Below the pieces are notes generated by a model. That model saw only the letters and a list, made by a program, of their open reading frames with translations. It was not told the origin of the DNA and made no database searches. 64,000 bases of DNA from Catellatospora methionotrophica (lineage in GTDB: Bacteria; Actinomycetota; Actinomycetes; Mycobacteriales; Micromonosporaceae): positions 124,001 through 188,000 of the forward strand of contig NZ_JAAOTJ010000012.1 in the NCBI RefSeq assembly GCF_011297335.1. The letters run 5' to 3'. The translations under genes and the position numbers were made by a program. Shown piece by piece: positions 53,341 through 61,642 of the stretch (its first letter is position 1; every line of letters starts with the position of its first letter).

Positions 53341-53420
53341 GATCGCTGTTTCGGGGCGGGGCCAGCGGAGATAGTCATTTCGTGCGGTGGCACCGCGTTT
53401 CCTGACCCGAAACGGCGATC
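53341..53420. repeat. GATCGCTGTTT-family inverted repeat, in a divergent promoter gap
   Basis: Arm GATCGCTGTTTCGGG (53341-53355) pairs with 53406-53420 with one G-U-type mismatch, around 50 bases that contain a small GCGGTG/CACCGC stem. It lies between two divergent genes, so it is not simply a terminator. Confidence 0.7.
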
Positions 53421-53457
53421 TTGACCGATGCCCGGTGCCGTGCGCCATGATGGCGGC

Positions 53458-54357
53458 GTGACTGATGTGACGGTGGGCAGGGGCGTCAGGGTGGGCGCGG
53501 TGTTCGTGCCGCAGTTGCCGCCCGAGCGGCTGCGGGCGGTGGCGCAGGCCGCCGACCAGGCCGGGCTGGACGAGTTGTGGCTGTGGGAGGACTGCTTCCT
53601 GGAGAGCGGCATCACGGCGGTCGCGGCCGCGTTGGCCTGGACCGAGCGGCTGACCGTCGCGGTGGGGCTGCTGCCCGTGCCGCTGCGCAACGTCGCGATC
53701 ACCGCGATGGAGCTGGCGACGCTGCACCGGCTGTTCCCCGGCCGGGCCCGGGTCGGTGTGGGGCACGGCGTGCAGGACTGGATGGGGCAGGTCGGCGCGC
53801 GGGCCGAGTCGCCGATGGCGCTGCTGCGCGAGCAGCTGACCGCGCTGCGGGCGCTGCTGTCCGGGGAGCGGGTGACCGTCTCCGGCCGGTACGTGCGGCT
53901 GGACGGGGTGGCCCTGGACTGGCCGCCGCCGCGGCGGCCCGAGCTGCTGTCCGGCGCGACCGGTGACCGTACGCTGCGGCTGTCCGGGGAGGTCGCCGAC
54001 GGCACGATCCTGACCGGCGGCACCACCCCCGCGCAGGTGCGGCGCGCGCGGGGCCTGATCGACGAGGGCCGGGCGAAGGCGGGGCGCACCGACCACCACC
54101 AGATCGTGGTCTACCTGCACGCGGCGACCGGCCCGGACGCGGCGGCGCGGATGGAGGCCGAGCGGGTGCGCTGGGGCTACGACGTCATCGACGGCCACGG
54201 CGTGGCAGGGAACGCCGAGGCGGTGGCCGGGGCGGTACGCACCTGGGCCGGGGCGGGCGCGGACACGGTCGTGCTGCAGCCCACCCCCGACGATCCCGAC
54301 CCGGAGGCCTTCATGGCCTTCGTCGCGCAGGAGGTCACCCCGCTCGTGCGGAACTGA
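53458..54357 (+). CDS. LLM-class F420/FMN-dependent oxidoreductase
   Basis: 299 residues of the luciferase-like monooxygenase barrel: AAQAAD-type helix RLRAVAQAADQAGLDELWLW, LTVAVGLLPVPLRNVAITAM, and LFPGRARVGVGHGVQDWMGQ. The GVGHG...W stretch fits the F420-binding actinomycete branch. GTG 53458 is six bases after CATGAT (leaderless); ATG 53428 is less likely. Substrate unknown. Confidence 0.88.
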   Translation: MTDVTVGRGVRVGAVFVPQLPPERLRAVAQAADQAGLDELWLWEDCFLESGITAVAAALAWTERLTVAVGLLPVPLRNVAITAMELATLHRLFPGRARVGVGHGVQDWMGQVGARAESPMALLREQLTALRALLSGERVTVSGRYVRLDGVALDWPPPRRPELLSGATGDRTLRLSGEVADGTILTGGTTPAQVRRARGLIDEGRAKAGRTDHHQIVVYLHAATGPDAAARMEAERVRWGYDVIDGHGVAGNAEAVAGAVRTWAGAGADTVVLQPTPDDPDPEAFMAFVAQEVTPLVRN

Positions 54358-54421
54358 CCGCGCCGCGCCCCGATTCGCGGGACGCTGATGGGATGCCGCA
54401 CCCGGATCACTCGACTCGCCA

Positions 54422-54462
54422 GGCACCTGTGCGCATGAGGGCGCAAGATACGCACAGGTGCC
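54422..54462. terminator. Hairpin terminator
   Basis: GGCACCTGTGCG (54422-54433) and CGCACAGGTGCC (54451-54462) pair perfectly after the LLM gene, before the FUSC gene in the same direction. Confidence 0.65.
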
Positions 54463-54499
54463 CGGCAGATCGGACGATCACGGCCGGGCGGGTGGCCGG

Positions 54500-56665
54500 G
54501 TGAGCTGGTGGCGGGGGCTGTGGTCGCCCGCGGCGGCGGTGCGCGCGGTGCGGGCGGCGGTGCTGGTGCCGGCGTTGTTCGCGTTCGCGCTGCTGGTGAT
54601 CAAGTCGCCGCCGGTGGCCACGTTCACGGCGTTCGGCGGGTTCGCGAGCCTGGTGCTGGCGGCCTTCGGCGGCACGCGGCGGGACCGGGCCGTCGCGCAC
54701 ACCATGCTCACGCTGGTGGGCGCGGTGCTGATCGTGATCGGCACGCTGGCCAGCCACGCGGTGGTGGCCGCCGCCATCGCCACCGCCGTCGTCGCGTTCA
54801 CCTCGTACTTCGCCGCCGTCATCGGGCCCAACGACGCCTCCGGGGCGGCCGCGGCGATGCTGCCGTACATGCTGGCGGCTTCGGCGGCCGCGCCGCCCGG
54901 CGTCATCGGCGACCGGGTCGCCGGGTGGGTGCTGGCGACCGGGGTCGGCGGTCTGGCCGTGGTGCTGACCGCGCCCCGTTCGGCGGGCGCGGAGCTGCGC
55001 CAGGCCACCGCCACGCTGGCCGTCGGGCTCGCCGACCTGCTGGAGGCGGGGGCGCTCCGGGCCGCGCTGCCGGAGCTGCGGGCCGCCGTCGTGGACGCCA
55101 CGCACAAGATGATGGCGCTGTTCGTGTCCGCGCCGAACCGGCCGAGCGGGCTGGTCATCGCCGACCAGGCCATGGCCGGGGCGGTCAACCAGCTGGAGTG
55201 GTGCAAGGGGCTGGTCGGCGACGGCATCGACCGGGTCGGCGACCTGCGCGACGCGCCGCTGACCGTACGCGCCCCGCTGGAGGCCTCGGCGAAGGTGCTC
55301 CGGCAGGCGGCCGCGGTGCTGCGCGGCGAGCAGGTCGACCCGGACCTCAACGGGCTGGAACAGGCCAGCGCCGACAGCATCGCCCGGCTCACCGGACCCG
55401 GTGGGCCCGACGCCGACCCGATGGAGCTGGTCGTCGCGTTCTACGGGCAGACCACCGCCAACTGCGTACGCGCGTTCGCCACCGACGTGCTCATCGCCAC
55501 CCGCGGGGCCGATCCGCTGACCGCCGCCAGCAGCGTACGGCGCTGGTACACCCTCGCCCGGCCGGACCGGCCGCCGCTGCGCCGCCTCGTCACCCCCGCC
55601 GGGGTCGCCGGGATCGTGCTGCGCAACGCGAGCCTGCGCTCGGTCTGGTTCGTCAACGCGCTGCGCGGCGCGCTGGCGCTGTCCGCAGCCGTGGTGATCG
55701 TGCAGCTCAGCGGGGTGCGCAGCGGGTTCTGGGTGCTGCTGGGGGCGCTGTCGGTGCTGCGGACCAGCGCCGCGTCGACGGGCACCCAGGCGGTCAAGGC
55801 GGTCGTCGGCACGGCCGCCGGGGTCGCGGTCGGCGCGGCGCTGCTGCCGCTGGTCGGCCCGTCGCCGTGGACGAGCTGGGGCGCGCTGGCGCTCGCGGTG
55901 TTCGTGGTCGGGTACGGGCCGGGCAAGGTGCCCGACATCGTCAGCCAGGCGGCGTTCACCGTGGTCATCCTGGTGCTCTACAACATTCTCGCGCCGACCG
56001 GCTGGACCCTGGGCCTGGTGCGGCTGCAGGACGTGGCCATCGGCTGCCTGGTCAGCCTGGTCGCGGGTCTGCTCGTCTGGCCGCGCGGGGCCGGTGACCT
56101 GGTGCGCGACGACGTCGCCGAGATGTTCCGCGACGGCGGCGTGCACCTGACCGAGTCGGTGGCCTGGGCGCTGGGACGGCGTACGCAGCCGCCCCACCTG
56201 GAGGCCCGCGCGGCCGCGTCGGCGTTCCGGCTGGAGGACGCGCTGCGCGGCTACCTCGCCGAGCCCGGCTCGAAGCGGATGAACCGGCAGGACCTGTGGC
56301 GGCTGGTCATCTCCGGCGTACGCCTGCGGCAGACCGCGAACGCCCTCGACGACCTCACCCCGCGTGACGCGTCCCCGGACCCGCGCTGCGACGCGCTGCT
56401 GCGCCACGCCGACGCGCTCGCCGCCTTCTACGCCTCGCTGGCCGACCAGGTCGGCAGGCCGTCGGGGCCGATGCCGCCGCTGCTGGCACCGCCGAGCCCG
56501 CCCGACGACGAGGTGCTCGGGGCGGGCGGCGACGGGCTGCCCCTGCACCGGCTGCGCCGCCGCTGGGTCGGCGAACACCTGCGCCACCTCGAACTGCACC
56601 TCGCCGACCTGGTCGCCCCGGCCCACGAGCTCGCCGACCAGCGCCGCCGCCCCTGGTGGCGCTGA
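54500..56665 (+). CDS. FUSC-family membrane protein (aromatic acid exporter-like)
   Basis: 721 residues from GTG 54500 (SWWRGLWSPAAAVRAVRAAV). Two blocks of about five membrane helices (starting at about residues 20 and 400) are each followed by a long soluble region, the two-fold FUSC/YccS-like pattern. The second block holds LSGVRSGFWVLLGALSVLRT, typical of fusaric-acid-resistance proteins. It probably exports organic acids or helps cell-envelope balance. The earlier GTG 54458 would fall inside a hairpin. Confidence 0.8.
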   Translation: MSWWRGLWSPAAAVRAVRAAVLVPALFAFALLVIKSPPVATFTAFGGFASLVLAAFGGTRRDRAVAHTMLTLVGAVLIVIGTLASHAVVAAAIATAVVAFTSYFAAVIGPNDASGAAAAMLPYMLAASAAAPPGVIGDRVAGWVLATGVGGLAVVLTAPRSAGAELRQATATLAVGLADLLEAGALRAALPELRAAVVDATHKMMALFVSAPNRPSGLVIADQAMAGAVNQLEWCKGLVGDGIDRVGDLRDAPLTVRAPLEASAKVLRQAAAVLRGEQVDPDLNGLEQASADSIARLTGPGGPDADPMELVVAFYGQTTANCVRAFATDVLIATRGADPLTAASSVRRWYTLARPDRPPLRRLVTPAGVAGIVLRNASLRSVWFVNALRGALALSAAVVIVQLSGVRSGFWVLLGALSVLRTSAASTGTQAVKAVVGTAAGVAVGAALLPLVGPSPWTSWGALALAVFVVGYGPGKVPDIVSQAAFTVVILVLYNILAPTGWTLGLVRLQDVAIGCLVSLVAGLLVWPRGAGDLVRDDVAEMFRDGGVHLTESVAWALGRRTQPPHLEARAAASAFRLEDALRGYLAEPGSKRMNRQDLWRLVISGVRLRQTANALDDLTPRDASPDPRCDALLRHADALAAFYASLADQVGRPSGPMPPLLAPPSPPDDEVLGAGGDGLPLHRLRRRWVGEHLRHLELHLADLVAPAHELADQRRRPWWR

Positions 56666-56720
56666 CCGCCACTTCCCGGCGGCGGCCGCGGCAGCCGCGT
56701 TGGTCGCGGGCAGGTTTCCG

Positions 56721-56791
56721 TTGGAGATCGCTGTTTCGGGTCAGAACCTCTGGTCAGACCCCAGTTTGTGACCTGAAACAGTGATCTCCAA
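56721..56791. repeat. GATCGCTGTTT-family inverted repeat (23 base pairs)
   Basis: Arms 56721-56743 and 56769-56791 pair over 23 positions. Both departures from a perfect match are G-U-type, so the RNA stem stays whole. It lies between the convergent FUSC and TolB-like genes and shares its core with 14461-14525 and 53341-53420. Confidence 0.8.
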
Positions 56792-56832
56792 GGGGGACGC
56801 CGGCCGGGCGGCGGGGTGGTGCGGTTGGCCGG

Positions 56833-57813
56833 TCAGCCGAGGGCGGCGGGGGATTCGGCCTGGTCGAGGAGTTTGGTGGGGCGGCCGGTGGCGTCGGCGG
56901 GGGTGGACCAGATGGAGGGGGTGCCGTCGGGGGCGCGCAGGGTGTAGGCGACGGTGTGGTCGTCGAGCCAGGCGGGCTGGTCGTCGACGCTGGTCGTCTC
57001 GGCGAGGTTGGTCACGGCCATGGTGGCCAGGTCGAGTACCGACAGGCGCCAGCCGCGCTGCGGGTCGCCGCCGACGGCCTGCTTGAACGCGATCCGCGTG
57101 CCGTCGGGCGACAGCGACGGGCACTCCACGTTGTCCGTGACCGTGCGTACCGTGCGTGCCGCGAAGTCGCCCCGGATCAGGTAGCGCCTGCCCGCGGTGG
57201 CCATGGTGGCGTAGAAGGCGTTGTCGTCGGCGGTGAAGGTGACACCCCAGAAGTTGACGTCGACGTTGCGGTAGGGCTTGCCGTCGCGGGTGACCGCGAA
57301 CTCCTCCAGCGTGGACACCAGCGTGCCGGTGCGGGTGTCCAGGATGCCGGTGCGGGTGGAGAAGCCGCCGCTGCTGTAGGAGTCGCCGCCGACGAAGGTG
57401 GTCCAGGCGACCATCCGGCCGCTGGCCGACACCCGCGCCCGGTTCGGCAGGCCGGGCACGGCGAACGAGCGGGTCGGCCTCAGCTCGCGGTCCAGCACGA
57501 CGAGCTGGTACGACCAGGCCGTGTCGGGCTGGATGCAGACGCCGGTGCCCGCCGCCGCGTACACGCGTACACATGCGACGCCCGACACCTGCCGGGAGCC
57601 GGACGGCTCGCCGCGTGACACGGTCGCGGCGTGGCGGTCGCTGACCACCAGCAGCCGGGGCCCGGGGTCGAGGGTGATCGACGCGGCGGGCACCGTGTCG
57701 GGGATGTCGGCGCGGCCCTTGGCGAGCTGCACGTAGCCGATCGCGACGGCGGCCAGCACCAGGGTCGTGACGGCGGCGAGCGTGACCCGCGCACGGGTGG
57801 TGAGCTCGGTCAT
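56833..57813 (-). CDS. Membrane-anchored TolB-like propeller protein
   Basis: 326 residues. One N-terminal membrane helix (VTLAAVTTLVLAAVAIGYVQ) anchors a WD40/TolB-like propeller outside the cell (blades such as VECPSLSPDGTRIAFKQAVG and DDQPAWLDDHTVAYTLRAPD). ATG 57813 overlaps the MFS stop by four bases (ATGA), so the two genes are co-expressed. Role unknown; the pair suggests it assists or senses the transported compound. Confidence 0.8.
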   Translation of the reverse strand: MTELTTRARVTLAAVTTLVLAAVAIGYVQLAKGRADIPDTVPAASITLDPGPRLLVVSDRHAATVSRGEPSGSRQVSGVACVRVYAAAGTGVCIQPDTAWSYQLVVLDRELRPTRSFAVPGLPNRARVSASGRMVAWTTFVGGDSYSSGGFSTRTGILDTRTGTLVSTLEEFAVTRDGKPYRNVDVNFWGVTFTADDNAFYATMATAGRRYLIRGDFAARTVRTVTDNVECPSLSPDGTRIAFKQAVGGDPQRGWRLSVLDLATMAVTNLAETTSVDDQPAWLDDHTVAYTLRAPDGTPSIWSTPADATGRPTKLLDQAESPAALG

Positions 57814-59237
57814 CGCTGGGCCTCCGCGTTCCGGTCGGCGCGGTCCGCGCCGGGCTGTGCCGGGGTGGTCGGGCCGGTGGGATCGTCCGGTTCGGCCGTC
57901 GGCGTGGATCCGCCGGGCAAGGGCGCGGCGGGCTCGGTGGCCGTGCTGCGGTCGTGGGGTCCCGTCGGTGCCGTGGCGGCCACTGTGCCCGCGCCCCGGC
58001 CTCGGGGCCGGAGCAGCAGCAGCGTCGCGGCGACGGCGAGCACCACGGCCAGGGCGGCGACGCGGGAGGCGGTGGCGGGGCCCCAGGTCTGCCAGGCGAG
58101 TCCGAAAAGGACCGACGACACCAGGTAGGCCAGCGCCTGGCCGGTCTGGATCAGGGCGATGCCGGTGGTGCGCAGCCGGTCGGGCAGCACCGGTCCGGCC
58201 AGGGCCATCAGGATGCCGTCGGTGGCGGCGTAGAACAACCCGTACAGGCCGAGCGTCACCACCAGCAGCGGCGTGCCGCCCAGCGGGCCGAACAGCAGCA
58301 GGTAAGCCCCGGTCAGCGCGACGTAGCCGCCGAGCATCACGGGCAGGCGGCCGACCCTGTCGGCGAGCACGCCCAGCGGGGCGGCCAGCAGCAGGTAGCC
58401 GAGGCTGGTCCCGGCGGCCAGCAGCGGGAACCACACGGTGCTCAGCTCCTCGCGGCGCTGCAGCAGCAGGTAGATGAACCCGTCGCCGATGGTCGCCAGC
58501 CCGAGCAGGCAGGCGGCCAGCACGAGCCGCCGTACGGGTGCGTTGCGCAGCAGGGTGGCCGCCTCGCGGACGGAGACCTTCGCCGTGGCGGGTACGGCTT
58601 CGCGGCGGTCGCGGACGAACAGCACCAGCACCATCACGCCCAGCGCGGCGACGCAGAAGCTGACCACGAACACGGCGTCGAACGAGTTCGCGGCTAGGGC
58701 GAGCACGCCGAGGGCGGCCAGCGGGCCGAGAAACGCCCCGACGCTGTCCATGGCGCGGTGCACGCCGAACGCGCGGCCCAGCTCGGCCGGCGGCGTGGAC
58801 AGGGTGATCATGGCGTCGCGGGGTGCGGCGCGCAGCCCCTTGCCGGTGCGGTCGGCGGCGATGACGAGCCCGATCGCGGGCACCGATCGGCCTGCGGCCA
58901 GCAGCGCGAGTTTCGCCACGGCCGACAGCGCGTAGCCGAACCCGGCCACGGTCTTGCGGCGGCGGGTGCGGTCGGCGACGTATCCGCCGACCAGGCGCAG
59001 CAGCGCGGTCGCTCCGGTGTAGACACCGTCGATCACGCCGTACGCCAGCGGGCTCAACTGCAGGCCCAGCACCAGGTACAGGGGCAGGATCGCGGTGACC
59101 ATCTCGGACGAGACGTCGGTGATCAGGCTGACCGTGCCCAGCGCGATCACGTTCCCGCTGACCTTGGCGAACCGGCGTCGTCCGGACCTGCCCGCCGGGG
59201 GTGTGGCGGCCGGACTGGTGACGGTGGACAGGTACAC
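57810..59237 (-). CDS. MFS transporter
   Basis: 475 residues with about 12 helices and the A-motif-like loop GGYVADRTRRRKTV plus AADRTGKGLRAAPRDAMITL, seen in MFS proteins of the YfkF/drug-pump type. The C-terminal tail of about 60 residues is Pro/Thr/Asp-rich. GTG 59237 with GGGAGGAG nine bases upstream is the best start; ATG 59261 would include that site in the coding sequence. It is followed by the TolB-like gene. Confidence 0.82.
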   Translation of the reverse strand: MYLSTVTSPAATPPAGRSGRRRFAKVSGNVIALGTVSLITDVSSEMVTAILPLYLVLGLQLSPLAYGVIDGVYTGATALLRLVGGYVADRTRRRKTVAGFGYALSAVAKLALLAAGRSVPAIGLVIAADRTGKGLRAAPRDAMITLSTPPAELGRAFGVHRAMDSVGAFLGPLAALGVLALAANSFDAVFVVSFCVAALGVMVLVLFVRDRREAVPATAKVSVREAATLLRNAPVRRLVLAACLLGLATIGDGFIYLLLQRREELSTVWFPLLAAGTSLGYLLLAAPLGVLADRVGRLPVMLGGYVALTGAYLLLFGPLGGTPLLVVTLGLYGLFYAATDGILMALAGPVLPDRLRTTGIALIQTGQALAYLVSSVLFGLAWQTWGPATASRVAALAVVLAVAATLLLLRPRGRGAGTVAATAPTGPHDRSTATEPAAPLPGGSTPTAEPDDPTGPTTPAQPGADRADRNAEAQR

Positions 59238-59565
59238 GCGTTTGCGCTCCTCCCGCGGCATGGCGTCCGCGACGACGGGTCGGTCGACGTGGACGGTCCA
59301 CGGCCACCGCTGTCGCGGCACGCCGCGGGCACCCCGCGTCGGGCACATCCTGAGCCGCCCGCGGTACGCAGGGCCTTCGCGCACGCCACCAGCGGGCGTG
59401 CTTCCGATGAACAGACGGTGTCACAGCAGCCGGTCGGCTGTGGACGCTCATCCGACTCACCCACGCCGTTCACCCGAACGTGGGTCACCCGTTCCCGGGA
59501 CTCCCTACATTCCTCGCACGGCTGCGCCGACCGCGCGGCCGTACACCCCCAGAAGGGCTCGAGTC
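59238..59565. other. Divergent spacer, 328 bases
   Basis: It lies between the MFS operon (minus) and the phosphoesterase gene (plus). A TACATT at 59506-59511 may be the -10 of the plus gene. A GAACG...CGTTC symmetry lies near 59476-59495. No gene-like frame is visible on either strand beyond fragments of the MFS frame. Confidence 0.4.
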
Positions 59566-60966
59566 ATGGGAATCCGCAAGGGCCGAATGGCTTTGACGGC
59601 CGGCACGGCGTTCGTGCTGACCGCCGCCACGGTCGCGACGGTGCTGACGGTGTCGGCGCAGACCGCCGCCGCCGCGACGACCACGTTCACCCCGGTGGCC
59701 GACACGTACGTGCAGGCCGACACGGCGTCGACCAACTACGGCACCTCCGTCCAGATCACCGTCGACAGCTCGCCGCAGCGCCAGATGTTCCTGCGGTTCA
59801 CGGTCAGCGGTGTCAGCGGCACCGTGACCGGCGCGAAGCTGCGGCTGCGCCACATCAGCGGCAACGAGGGCAGCGTCGCGGGCGGCACCTTCAAGGCGAT
59901 GTCGAACACGTCGTGGTCGGAGACCGGCACGACGTGGAACAACAAGCCCGCCCTCGACGGGGCGACGCTGGGCACGCTGGGTTCGGTCGTCGCCAACGGC
60001 TGGTACGAGGTCGACGTGACCTCGTACGTCAAGGGCAACGGCACGTTCAGCATCGGCGCGAGCTCGACCAACAGCGACGGCGCCTACTACGACACCCGCG
60101 AGAGCGGCGCGGACTCGCCGCAACTGGTGGTCACCACCGGCACGACGCCGTCGCCGAGCCCGTCCACGCCGCCGCCCTCGGGTGACCCGGTGCTGGTCGG
60201 CGCGGGCGACATCGCCGACTCCGGCTCGGGTGACACCGCCACCGCGGCGCTGCTCGACGGGATCTCCGGCACCGTGTTCACCACCGGCGACAACGTCTAC
60301 ACCAACGGCACCGCGTCGGAGTTCAGCAGCTACTACAACCCGACCTGGGGCCGCCACAAGGCGCGTACCCGCCCCGCGCCCGGCAACCACGACTACAACA
60401 CCTCGGGCGCGACCGGCTACTACAACTACTTCGGCTCGGTCGCCGGGCCGTCCGGCCAGGGCTACTACTCCTACGACCTGGGCAACTGGCACGTCGTGTC
60501 GCTGAACTCCAACATCAGCATGTCGGCGGGCTCGGCCCAGGAGACGTGGCTGCGCAACGACCTCGCCGCCAGCGGCAAGCCGTGCACCATCGCGTACTGG
60601 CACCACCCGCTGTTCACCTCGGGTGCCAACCACGCCCCGTCCACCTCGACCCGCCCGCTCTACCAGGCGCTGTACGACTACAACGCCGACGTGATCGTCT
60701 GGGGCCACAACCACCAGTACGAGCGCTTCGCCCCGATGAACGCCAGCGGTGCCGCCGACAGCTCGCGCGGCATCCGCTCGTTCGTGGCGGGCATGGGCGG
60801 CGCGGGCTTCTACGGCTTCGGCACCATCCAGCCCAACAGCCAGGCCCGCAACAGCGACACCTGGGGCGTGCTGAAGTTCACGCTGCACGCCGACAGCTAC
60901 GACTGGCAGTTCGTCCCGCAGGCCGGCAAGACCTACAACGACTCCGGCACCGGCTCCTGCCACTGA
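59566..60966 (+). CDS. Secreted DNRLRE (CBM96-like) plus metallophosphoesterase
   Basis: 466 residues. A signal peptide ends near QTAAAA. An N-terminal DNRLRE/CBM96-like domain (about 40-205; TFTPVADTYVQADTASTNYG) and a Pro/Ser linker precede a calcineurin-like phosphoesterase with metal ligands in LVGAGDIADSG, TTGDNVYTNG, APGNHDYNTS and VWGHNHQYERFAPM. It hydrolyses phosphate esters or nucleotides outside the cell; the CBM96-like part may hold it on polysaccharide. GAAGGG precedes the ATG. A hairpin follows. Confidence 0.9.
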   Translation: MGIRKGRMALTAGTAFVLTAATVATVLTVSAQTAAAATTTFTPVADTYVQADTASTNYGTSVQITVDSSPQRQMFLRFTVSGVSGTVTGAKLRLRHISGNEGSVAGGTFKAMSNTSWSETGTTWNNKPALDGATLGTLGSVVANGWYEVDVTSYVKGNGTFSIGASSTNSDGAYYDTRESGADSPQLVVTTGTTPSPSPSTPPPSGDPVLVGAGDIADSGSGDTATAALLDGISGTVFTTGDNVYTNGTASEFSSYYNPTWGRHKARTRPAPGNHDYNTSGATGYYNYFGSVAGPSGQGYYSYDLGNWHVVSLNSNISMSAGSAQETWLRNDLAASGKPCTIAYWHHPLFTSGANHAPSTSTRPLYQALYDYNADVIVWGHNHQYERFAPMNASGAADSSRGIRSFVAGMGGAGFYGFGTIQPNSQARNSDTWGVLKFTLHADSYDWQFVPQAGKTYNDSGTGSCH

Positions 60967-60972
60967 CCGAAG

Positions 60973-61027
60973 CGAAGGAAGGGCACCTTCCCAACGCCAT
61001 GCGTTGTGGAAGGTGCCCTTCCTTTCG
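60973..61027 (+). terminator. Long intrinsic terminator hairpin
   Basis: Outer arms CGAAGGAAGGGCACCTTCC (60973-60991) and the matching 61008-61027 pair with one extra A; inner arms CAACGC and GCGTTG close on a CAT loop. It starts six bases after the phosphoesterase stop. Confidence 0.85.
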
Positions 61028-61149
61028 CGGTAAGCCTGTGAGCTGCGAGTCACCGGCGCGACCGGGCGGCTCGCGACGGTTCGCTCAGCGGCGTGGTGCT
61101 GCGGCTACACCGAGATGCCCCGTGTTCCCGGTGTTGGGGTCATAGCGCG

Positions 61150-61386
61150 TCAGGGGCGTGGGACGTGCTGGAGGACGGCCGGGGTGGCCTCGTGCGCGGC
61201 CGGGGCGGCGTCGGGGCGCCACTGCTCGGCCTGCGGGCCACCGGCCCAGGGGGTGAGGGTGAGGGGGAGATGGTCGCCCGCGGGGACCTGGCGCCTCCGC
61301 GCTGCCAGGTAGTCCGCGTGCCGTCCGTCGATCGGCGAGTCGCCCTCCAGCCTGCGCGGGAGGACCCGTGGATGTCGATGGGTCAT
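61150..61386 (-). CDS. Small hypothetical protein (78 aa)
   Basis: ATG 61386 is preceded by TCGACA-17-TACCGT with seven bases to the start, a good leaderless promoter. The basic N-terminal half (THRHPRVLPRRLEGDSPIDG) and Pro/Ala-rich end (GDHLPLTLTPWAGGPQAEQW) match no family I know. The promoter is the main support for the gene. Confidence 0.5.
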   Translation of the reverse strand: MTHRHPRVLPRRLEGDSPIDGRHADYLAARRRQVPAGDHLPLTLTPWAGGPQAEQWRPDAAPAAHEATPAVLQHVPRP

Positions 61387-61486
61387 GCCACGAACGGTAG
61401 GACCGCCGTGCAAACGTGTCGATGCAATTTCTGCGCCGCGCAACCTCCGGCGGCGCGTCCCGGGGCGTACTCCTATGGGGACAGGT

Positions 61487-61529
61487 TTCTGTTTCAGATT
61501 CTGTTTCATCTGTGCGGCATTCTGTTCCA
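61487..61529 (+). repeat. Three TTCTGTTYCA repeats before the GH3 gene
   Basis: TTCTGTTTCA occurs at 61487-61496 and 61499-61508, and TTCTGTTCCA at 61520-61529. A TTGACA at 61538-61543 follows. They lie in the promoter gap of the GH3 gene and may be activator sites. Confidence 0.5.
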
Positions 61530-61642
61530 GCAATCCATTGACACCGGAACGCGGCAAGTGTTGGCTGACTGACGCCGTCGTGGCGATGAGGGCACTCGCG
61601 GCAGCACGTCCGACCCTTGCCGCGACGCCCCTGGAAGGCATC

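Noticed and set aside
54407-56626. Long antisense frame over the FUSC gene
   Set aside because: Shadow frame; the plus-strand protein has two membrane blocks and family motifs.
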